A DNA stretch of 37,689 nt, taken from NCBI GenBank assembly GCA_019120335.1, contig DWVH01000058.1:1-37689 (forward strand), written 5' to 3'. The position numbers and the translations under genes are program-made. The notes under the pieces were generated by a model. The model worked only from the letters and a program-made list of their open reading frames with translations, searched no databases and was not told where the DNA came from. Position 1 is the stretch's first letter; the number at the start of each line of letters is the position of its first letter. Of the stretch, positions 32,943 to 37,689 are shown piece by piece. This DNA comes from Candidatus Enterococcus stercoripullorum (GTDB taxonomy: Bacteria > Bacillota > Bacilli > Lactobacillales > Enterococcaceae).

Positions 32943-33449
32943 TTATTGTTTTTGCATATAAATGCCGTTCTTCAACTCACCATTAAAACCCAATAATTTC
33001 AATTTTTCACACTTTTCTTCAGGCGTTGCATGATACGGAATAGGCATAATTTTATCCCATAATTCATCCCAATTTTCTGCTTCAATCAATGTTAAACGAT
33101 TAGACGGAATGCTAAAATAATCAAACCACGGTTCACCTAAATATTCCTCAATCTCTGATTGATAACCTATCAAACAGCCTTGTGTTTCTTCATTTAAACC
33201 ATTGAATTTATCCACCATACCTTTTACATACAAATAAGGTACACTATGATTCATCACGTGATTTAAATCTATTTTCATTGGTAAACCATTAATCATCAAA
33301 ATTTCATATTCTAAAACTTGTTCTTCCGAGAAGCCATACCAAGTCATCACTTTATCAAACATCTGAAATAAACTATACTCCACAGGACAATTCATAAAGT
33401 ATTTTGAACCTTGCCAACATAAATCTACCGTTACATCATAGTAAGTCAT
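32943..33449 (-). CDS. Acidic ICE protein, possibly antirestriction (ArdA-like)
   Basis: About 168 strongly acidic residues (YGFSEEQVLEYEILMINGLP, then YQSEIEEYLGEPWFDYF and AENWDELWDKI). The charge, length and the order EYEI...NGLP...LNxV resemble ArdA DNA mimics such as Tn916 Orf18, which protect incoming DNA from type I restriction. I see no secure motif, so this is a weak suggestion. Starts at 33461 (next to AAAGGG) or 33449 (AAAGGG 12 bases away) are both possible; the second is used. The element has no other ArdA candidate in the window. Confidence 0.55.
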   Translation of the reverse strand: MTYYDVTVDLCWQGSKYFMNCPVEYSLFQMFDKVMTWYGFSEEQVLEYEILMINGLPMKIDLNHVMNHSVPYLYVKGMVDKFNGLNEETQGCLIGYQSEIEEYLGEPWFDYFSIPSNRLTLIEAENWDELWDKIMPIPYHATPEEKCEKLKLLGFNGELKNGIYMQKQ

Positions 33450-33466
33450 TTTCTTATTCATCCCTT

Positions 33467-33940
33467 TCAATTGAAAATATATCTTTTTATTTGAGCGATA
33501 CATTCCATTTGTACATCTATTTCATCACAGCATTCAAAATACAAATTCACAGGATCTAGTATTCTTTCATTAAAAATATTTCTATCGATAAATTTTGAAA
33601 CAGAAATACCTTTTCCTAAATCAAATCGAACAACAAATCCTTCTAAATACTCACACAATAAGTAAATATCCATATCTCCTATCATCTCGTTATCAGTTAA
33701 AGAAATAGGTGGTACAAACTGCCTTCCATGCTTAAAATATATTTCCGCATAATCAGCTAATTTTAGATAATTTTCAACGCTTAAACTACCTAACATTTTA
33801 GTATTATGAATTTTTAACAATATCTTATACTCAATACCTGCCCCTTCAGCAATACTTTCTATTGGTGTATTTTCAGAACATAACATTGAATATATAGCGT
33901 CATGTGAAATATATTTTTCTTCTTTACTTATTACATCCAT
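33467..33940 (-). CDS. Unknown ICE protein with possible N-terminal HTH
   Basis: 157 residues. Residues 12-60 could form a helix-turn-helix (PIESIAEGAGIEYKILLKIH). The remainder is acidic and mixed (SLTDNEMIGDMDIYLLCEYL). No family recognised. It is the first gene after a strong hairpin terminator that follows the XRE gene, so it may open a separate transcription unit; a GGTGGTG site precedes ATG 33940. Confidence 0.6.
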   Translation of the reverse strand: MDVISKEEKYISHDAIYSMLCSENTPIESIAEGAGIEYKILLKIHNTKMLGSLSVENYLKLADYAEIYFKHGRQFVPPISLTDNEMIGDMDIYLLCEYLEGFVVRFDLGKGISVSKFIDRNIFNERILDPVNLYFECCDEIDVQMECIAQIKRYIFN

Positions 33941-33981
33941 TTTTCATCACCACCTTCTCCAAAAGATTATAGAATAAAAAC

Positions 33982-34029
33982 AAAGTTTGTACTTTTAACT
34001 AAAATTTAACCGTTAAAAATACAAACTTT
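33982..34029 (-). terminator. Strong hairpin after the XRE gene
   Basis: AAAGTTTGTA (33982-33991) and TACAAACTTT (34020-34029) are perfect 10-base arms, extended by internal TTAAC/GTTAA pairing. On the minus strand the stem is followed by GTTTTTATTC. It separates the ydcP-xre genes from the transfer genes downstream. Confidence 0.7.
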
Positions 34030-34043
34030 ATCCTTATACAATT

Positions 34044-34295
34044 TTATTTTAAAATTTCTCTACTATCTCTTACACCTAATAAATAATCTGTTGAAACATT
34101 AAATATTCTTGCTATTTTGAGCAACATTTTACATCTAGGTCTACTTACTCCTAATTCCCAATTGACATATCTTGGTCTAGTTATACCTAATCGTTCAGCC
34201 ATTTCTTTTTGAGTATATCCTTTTTCTTTTCTAAGAATCTTAAGTCTTTCTCGAAAAACTTCATAGGTGTCTTTATTTACTTGACTCAACTCCAT
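34044..34295 (-). CDS. XRE-family regulator near the front of the ICE
   Basis: 83 residues, almost entirely a Cro/CI HTH (FRERLKILRKEKGYTQKEMA, then ITRPRYVNWELGVSRPRCKM). The frame is open to 34355, but GAGGG is 8 bases before ATG 34295. It is expected to regulate the element's transfer genes or act as a Cro-like switch. It is flanked by a hairpin upstream (34324-34354) and a terminator-like hairpin downstream (33982-34029), so its own transcript may be made separately or read through conditionally. Confidence 0.85.
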   Translation of the reverse strand: MELSQVNKDTYEVFRERLKILRKEKGYTQKEMAERLGITRPRYVNWELGVSRPRCKMLLKIARIFNVSTDYLLGVRDSREILK

Positions 34296-34323
34296 TTTTA
34301 ATTCCCTCACTTTACAAATATTA

Positions 34324-34354
34324 TGATGAGTAGCATTCCCTTTGCTACTCATCA
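34324..34354. promoter_or_regulatory. Perfect 11-bp stem-loop between ydcP and xre genes
   Basis: TGATGAGTAGC (34324-34334) and GCTACTCATCA (34344-34354) pair with a 9-base loop. There is no real T-run on either strand, so it may be an operator, an attenuator or an RNA-processing site rather than a plain terminator. Confidence 0.5.
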
Positions 34355-34363
34355 CTTACTATT

Positions 34364-34765
34364 TTATCCTTGTTGCTTAGGCTCTTCTTTTTTAGGTGGC
34401 ATTTTTGGTGCTGCACCTGCTTTTTTGCGTAATCCTTTAGCCGAAATTTGCAAATCAAAATATTCACGATTACCATTTTGTGACGGTACAAAAATATATC
34501 GGAACTCTGGGTCAATTAATTCTACCGCTTCACGGAAACCAAATCCTGACAAATCAACATCTGCTGGAAATTTAATTCGTGTAGAACGGCGATTTTGTTT
34601 CGTACCAACTAAAAATTCTCCACGCTTTTCAATGATTTCACCTGTACTCTCACGAGTTTCTTCATCAAAACCAACTACTGCTTGTTCTTCTTTTACAAAA
34701 AGAAAATCACCTAATTCTTTAATATCAATAGCTTCTGTCACAATATTTTTTTCAAACTTCAACAT
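34364..34765 (-). CDS. YdcP/DUF961-family protein (Orf22/23-like), second copy
   Basis: 133 residues with the DUF961 pattern: KRGEFLVGTKQNRRSTRIKF (in part), VDLSGFGFREAVELIDPEF and a basic proline-rich tail (KKAGAAPKMPPKKEEPKQQ). Related to Tn916 Orf22/Orf23 and ICEBs1 YdcP (HelP), a helicase-processivity factor for replication of the excised element. The upstream gene's last codons supply the GGAGG site, so the two YdcP genes are translationally coupled. The tail is unusual and could contact DNA. Confidence 0.83.
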   Translation of the reverse strand: MLKFEKNIVTEAIDIKELGDFLFVKEEQAVVGFDEETRESTGEIIEKRGEFLVGTKQNRRSTRIKFPADVDLSGFGFREAVELIDPEFRYIFVPSQNGNREYFDLQISAKGLRKKAGAAPKMPPKKEEPKQQG

Positions 34766-34766
34766 A

Positions 34767-35123
34767 CTACGCTTCCTCCTTGAATGTTACACCTTTTAAG
34801 TACACGTTATACTCTAAAATACCATTTGTTACCCGTTGCGATTGTCCGTTTTCATCTACACGGGTAGAATTAATTCGTTGTCGTGTAGGTACTAAATAGC
34901 ACTCTGTATATTCTAAAAGTTTTTCACCTACTAATGCGTCATTCGTTAATTCTGATTTATCAATCACCACACCGAACACACCAAATTTTGCATTCATTGC
35001 CTTAAATTTGATATATGCACCAGCAACACCACCAATTTCTCTTGGTTGATCATCTGTTTTTTCTCCAATTGAAATGACTTGTCCTAAATAACTAGGATTC
35101 ATTTTTTCCATATAAGATTTCAT
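34767..35123 (-). CDS. YdcP/DUF961-family protein (Orf23-like), first copy
   Basis: 118 residues with the DUF961 build: FGVFGVVIDKSELTNDALVG, then YLVPTRQRINSTRVDENG and a closing YNVYLKGVTF. It is the first conjugation-module gene, as orf24/23 in Tn916 and ydcP in ICEBs1. GAGGAA lies upstream of ATG 35123. The 70 bases to the divergent gene at 35194 must hold the promoter of the transfer operon; I see no consensus boxes, so it may be activator-dependent or read from further upstream. Confidence 0.83.
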   Translation of the reverse strand: MKSYMEKMNPSYLGQVISIGEKTDDQPREIGGVAGAYIKFKAMNAKFGVFGVVIDKSELTNDALVGEKLLEYTECYLVPTRQRINSTRVDENGQSQRVTNGILEYNVYLKGVTFKEEA

Positions 35124-35193
35124 TTATAAATTCCTCTTTTCTTTCTAAAGTTTCTTATGTTAAAATAACCAAAAAACAAGAAGGAGTTTTTGC

Positions 35194-35835
35194 ATGAAAT
35201 TTGAAATTAAACCTGAAACCATTACTATATTATCCTTACTAATTACTGCTCTATTAGCAATACTTTCAAATTTTATTCATTTAAAAAAATATCAAAACGA
35301 ACTTAAAGAACAAACTACCAATACAAAAATCATCATTCCTATTTTTTCTATTATTCAACCAGTTTTATATGATTATATTTTTACAAAATCAAAATTAATG
35401 ACGATTCAAGATAAGATTATGCAGATACACAATCTTATTCATCAAGGAAATAATTTATATTATACCCCTGAAGATTTAAGTTTTAGGATTCACCGATTAA
35501 TGAAACACTTTACTAAACTAAAAATACGAAAATCAAAAATAATGGTGCTTTATTCTTATATTCGTATTAATATGATTTATCAAGATTTTTCTTTTTATTT
35601 TTTAAGCAATTATAACTACTACAAAGGAAATTTTTTATTCATCAACTATAGAATTACACCAAAATTGAGAATACTTATATATACATGGGCGAGAAATATA
35701 TTTGCATTAATTATTTCTTCTGTTTGTTTCATACTCATTTTGGATTTTCTAATTATTTTAGTTATATATACTGCGCAATTTGCACAACATTTTATTGATA
35801 CATTTATACAAAATCATATATTTAACAAAAAGTGA
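35194..35835 (+). CDS. Unknown membrane protein A, cargo pair 1
   Basis: 213 residues, very AT-rich coding. One membrane span near the N-terminus (ITILSLLITALLAILSNFI, about 11-29), a basic helical domain of about 120 residues facing one side, then a pair of spans near the C-terminus (ALIISSVCFILILDFLIILV). No family recognised. GGAG lies before the ATG at 35194. It runs against the direction of the transfer operon and converges with the next gene, overlapping it by 22 bases at the 3' ends. The arrangement recurs in the pair at 36.4-37.4 kb. Confidence 0.6.
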   Translation: MKFEIKPETITILSLLITALLAILSNFIHLKKYQNELKEQTTNTKIIIPIFSIIQPVLYDYIFTKSKLMTIQDKIMQIHNLIHQGNNLYYTPEDLSFRIHRLMKHFTKLKIRKSKIMVLYSYIRINMIYQDFSFYFLSNYNYYKGNFLFINYRITPKLRILIYTWARNIFALIISSVCFILILDFLIILVIYTAQFAQHFIDTFIQNHIFNKK

Positions 35836-36251
35836 AATATTTCTGTACTAGTAAAATAAAATGTAACTAAAATCATACAGTTATTCAAAATATAACAAAA
35901 AACAGCTAAACGATTCCCATGACTCAAGCCGAATAGAGTCAATATAGCCCAAAACAAAACTGATATTATGACTCCTATAAGAAAAATGAGAGAGATGTTT
36001 TCATAATAGATATATTTTAATTCACTCAACGTCGGTAAAGTGCGATATAAAAAATAAATCATACAACCGAATTGTAAATAATGAATAAATATCCCTCCAA
36101 ATAACCAATCTTCCTTATCTCTAGATATAAAATAATGAATACTTTCAATTGTAAACATTACTAAACCAAAAATGATTGGAATAATATTTGCAAGAAAGAT
36201 TGCTTTAACAAACCACAAAATAAACCAACCATCAACGATTGAGTTATACAT
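35814..36251 (-). CDS. Unknown membrane protein B, cargo pair 1
   Basis: 145 residues with four membrane spans: FVKAIFLANIIPIIFGLVMF, GIFIHYLQFGCMIYFLY, ISLIFLIGVIISVLFWAIL and CYILNNCMILVTFYF. Loops are short, with a charged one at ISRDKEDW. No family recognised. AGAGG is 9 bases before ATG 36251, and the 70-bp terminator repeat begins 26 bases upstream. The last part (GLSHGNRLAVFCYIL to YFT) weakly resembles the middle of the shorter protein at 37149-37424. Confidence 0.6.
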   Translation of the reverse strand: MYNSIVDGWFILWFVKAIFLANIIPIIFGLVMFTIESIHYFISRDKEDWLFGGIFIHYLQFGCMIYFLYRTLPTLSELKYIYYENISLIFLIGVIISVLFWAILTLFGLSHGNRLAVFCYILNNCMILVTFYFTSTEIFHFLLNI

Positions 36252-36276
36252 TTATATCATCCTCTCTCATTAAAAT

Positions 36277-36346
36277 AAAGTTGATACTTTAAAAGTTATC
36301 CTTTGAAAGTATCAACTTTATATTTTTTTGATTAATCTAATTTACT
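36277..36346. repeat. 70-bp terminator repeat, copy 1
   Basis: 69 of 70 positions match 37449-37518. It contains a 14-base perfect hairpin (36277-36290 with 36306-36319; a bidirectional terminator with T/A runs on both sides). Its right end carries AGTAAATTAGATTAA on the minus strand, the same codons that end the LPKAG-type surface protein at copy 2. Here no such gene is attached, so this end is a fragment. Confidence 0.85.
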
Positions 36347-36410
36347 TGCTTTTCCATCTACACTCTTTATTGTATACTAATGAAATATAAGCATTCGAGG
36401 AGTGAGTAAC

Positions 36411-37214
36411 ATGGATTTTATTCTAAACATTATTCAAACATCAGCTGTGACTATTCCCTTAATATCAATAGCAACCTATGTTTTTCAATATTACAAAGCA
36501 GATTACTTAATACGTTTTTTCTACACTAAACCCCATGTCGATTTTTTTATTAAAATTATCGAAATTATAGGATTTATTTTAAGTATTTTTATAACAATTG
36601 GATGTTTTATAGGTATATCCACTATGATAAATATTCCTAAAACTCCAAACAAACCAGTATCTTCTGATAAAATATATACTACATTGATAGTGACAATATT
36701 TACTTTCGGTATAATCAATTATTTTGCTATCAATACAATCAATAGATATTCTCAAAAGTATAAACAAATTAAAAAGACACCCTTTTATACTTTAAACAAA
36801 TATACCAAAATACCTGATTTAAAAAGAAATACAAAAATTTACTTAATATCAAACGTAGATAAAAACAACTTACTAATAGCTTATTATATTAAAAACAAAC
36901 TCTACAGAAGAATTGTTGACAAAAATATTTTACAAAATATTCCTATTCTTACAGAAGAACCCCCACATTTAATGGAAGATTTTCTTCCATTAAACGAAAG
37001 TGTACAAAAAACAAAAAATAGAACTTTTTTCGCTTATGTTGCAACAATTCTCATTAGTTTATTAATAGGAAGTATTGATAGAAACATTTACTTTGGTATA
37101 GCTATTTTTATTGAACTGCAATTTTTCTTATTACCAACTACCAAAAAATTATTTCTTGATTGTATCAAAAAACGCAATAATAAAAACAATACCAAAAAAA
37201 CAAATACACGATAA
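36411..37214 (+). CDS. Unknown membrane protein A', cargo pair 2
   Basis: 267 residues, AT-rich. Three or four membrane spans in the first half (about 10-28, 47-75, 92-115) are followed by a soluble basic domain of about 90 residues (KIYLISNVDKNNLLIAYYIK), two further spans (FAYVATILISLLIGSI and IYFGIAIFIELQFFL) and an Asn/Lys-rich tail. No family recognised. A GTG at 36402 is in frame, but GAGGAG lies 8 bases before ATG 36411. A TATACT box stands at 36373-36378. It converges with the gene at 37149-37424, overlapping by 66 bases. Confidence 0.6.
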   Translation: MDFILNIIQTSAVTIPLISIATYVFQYYKADYLIRFFYTKPHVDFFIKIIEIIGFILSIFITIGCFIGISTMINIPKTPNKPVSSDKIYTTLIVTIFTFGIINYFAINTINRYSQKYKQIKKTPFYTLNKYTKIPDLKRNTKIYLISNVDKNNLLIAYYIKNKLYRRIVDKNILQNIPILTEEPPHLMEDFLPLNESVQKTKNRTFFAYVATILISLLIGSIDRNIYFGIAIFIELQFFLLPTTKKLFLDCIKKRNNKNNTKKTNTR

Positions 37215-37424
37215 CACAAACAACAAAAGTACCGAGATACATCCAGTAAAATACAAATAAGATAAAGCAGACAAAAGAATAGATAAGCAAAAAGAAACAA
37301 CCCTACCCATTCCTACCATAAAGCCCAAAGACCAAAAGCTACAAAATAGCATTACACATAATAGAAACGAGTTGATTTCTACATCATTTATACTATAAGC
37401 AAATGCTTGTTCAATATAAGACAT
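37149..37424 (-). CDS. Unknown small membrane protein B', cargo pair 2
   Basis: 91 residues, almost entirely three or four membrane helices (FLLCVMLFCSFWSLGFMV, FCLSILLSALSYLYF, LLFVLSCICFFGIVFIIAF), with six cysteines and a short charged tail. No family recognised. GGAAGGA lies 9 bases before ATG 37424, supporting real translation. The 70-bp terminator repeat starts 25 bases upstream, the same distance as for the B gene of pair 1. Its 3' 66 bases are also the end of the opposite gene. Confidence 0.55.
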   Translation of the reverse strand: MSYIEQAFAYSINDVEINSFLLCVMLFCSFWSLGFMVGMGRVVSFCLSILLSALSYLYFTGCISVLLLFVLSCICFFGIVFIIAFFDTIKK

Positions 37425-37448
37425 CTTTCTATTCCTTCCTACATTATA

Positions 37449-37518
37449 AAAGTTGATACTTTAAAAGTTATCCTTTGAAAGTATCAACTTTATATTTGTT
37501 TGATTAATCTAATTTACT
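37449..37518. repeat. 70-bp terminator repeat, copy 2
   Basis: Single difference from copy 1 (a G for T in the spacer after the hairpin). The 14-base arms are at 37449-37462 and 37478-37491. It serves as terminator of the surface-protein gene at the window edge, whose stop codon (37504-37506) lies inside it. Confidence 0.85.
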
Positions 37519-37689
37519 AGATTTTAAAAAGGCAAAGATAATCACAGACATTAAAATCAATACAAAACCAACAATTACTACAGCAGTTGTTGTACGACTA
37601 CCAGCTTTTGGTAAGTATTGTTTAATCATGATTGTTTGGTCTTTATCCTTATGGTCGTCATTATGGCGGTGTACTTCTTCATATTTACC
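37504..37689 (-). CDS. Surface protein with LPKAG sorting signal, C-terminal end only
   Basis: 61 C-terminal residues: a charged, histidine-rich stretch (YEEVHRHNDDHKDKDQ), then LPKAG, a hydrophobic span (TAVVIVGFVLILMSVIIFAF) and a short tail (LKSSKLD). This is a sortase-type anchor, with Ala in place of the usual Thr in LPXTG. The rest of the gene is right of the window. In this position, before the ydcP genes on the same strand, enterococcal elements may carry adhesins of the aggregation or surface-exclusion kind; the size and type of the missing part are unknown. Confidence 0.75.
   Translation of the reverse strand, partial: GKYEEVHRHNDDHKDKDQTIMIKQYLPKAGSRTTTAVVIVGFVLILMSVIIFAFLKSSKLD

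Larger units (their letters stand above)
15150..37689 (-). mobile_element. Integrative and conjugative element, Tn916/ICEBs1 superfamily, partial
   Basis: From about 15.15 kb to the window edge a complete conjugation module is present: DUF961 (YdcP) proteins, FtsK-like coupling protein, oriT, MobT relaxase, TcpC, TcpD, TcpE, VirB4-like and VirB6-like proteins and a cell-wall hydrolase, all on the minus strand. The gene order follows ICEBs1. The left limit is an inference from the truncated CcpN-like gene. No integrase or excisionase is in the window; by analogy with ICEBs1 they should lie right of 37.7 kb. No antibiotic resistance gene is present in the visible part. An IS30 element sits at or next to the left end. 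Confidence 0.8.

Noticed and set aside
34323-34799. 158-codon plus-strand ORF opposite the second YdcP gene
   Set aside because: The minus strand carries a clear DUF961 protein with coupled start. The opposite frame has no ribosome-binding site.
36277-37518. The two 70-bp repeats as att sites or IS ends
   Set aside because: They are direct repeats made of a terminator plus a gene end, with no transposase or integrase between them. A recombination joint fits better.
1-37689. CRISPR array
   Set aside because: No series of regularly spaced short direct repeats seen; the repeats present occur in pairs only.

Overview
The window looks like a low-GC Firmicute chromosome, most likely Enterococcus (E. 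faecalis or a close relative). The Na+/H+ antiporter closely resembles enterococcal NapA as I remember it, and the persulfide-response genes and L-rhamnose operon fit that genus. The right half belongs to the Tn916/ICEBs1 superfamily of conjugative elements common in enterococci. No database search was possible, so the species is an inference.

Left part (1-15.2 kb), chromosomal. A decayed ISNCY/IS1202-like transposase (1-1348) is followed by NapA on the minus strand. Next is a sulfane-sulfur (persulfide) detoxification locus: two single-domain rhodaneses flank a CoA-disulfide/persulfide reductase fused to a rhodanese domain, divergent from a CstR-like repressor. Two matching ATACC-N6-GGTAT operators sit on the two divergent promoters. 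An ohrR-ohr organic-peroxide pair follows. After a hypothetical gene with an apparent premature stop and an FMN reductase comes a rhamnose operon (rhaB-rhaA-rhaD-fucO, minus strand) with a divergent AraC-type regulator and a cre-like site in its promoter. A 112-bp imperfect palindrome lies just downstream of fucO. The chromosomal part ends at a CcpN-like HTH gene cut off after about 57 codons.

Right part (about 15.2 kb to the window edge), mobile. An IS30-family element lies at the junction. Beyond it, nearly everything is on the minus strand and forms an integrative and conjugative element. In transcription order it has two YdcP/DUF961 proteins, an XRE repressor, two small unknowns (one perhaps ArdA-like), a PC4/YdbC ssDNA-binding protein, an FtsK/TcpA coupling protein, a small HTH protein, a palindrome-rich oriT region, a MobT relaxase, three unknowns, a SEC-C/YkgJ cassette, an LPXTG surface protein, an XRE protein, TcpC, TcpD, TcpE, a VirB4-like ATPase, a VirB6-like membrane protein, a two-domain cell-wall hydrolase, a lipoprotein and a membrane protein. 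The gene order follows ICEBs1 (ydcP-conQ-nicK-...-conB-C-D-E-G-cwlT-yddJ). The integrase and excisionase are not in the window and are expected to the right.

The part most worth a second look is 35.1-37.7 kb. Two very AT-rich convergent gene pairs encoding unrecognised membrane proteins are each bounded by a nearly identical 70-bp repeat. That repeat contains a terminator hairpin plus the last codons of an LPXTG-type gene. It looks like a swappable cargo array at the leading end of the element. Similar modularity appears at 26.2-27.3 kb, where a 35-bp leader is repeated on both sides of a two-gene cassette.
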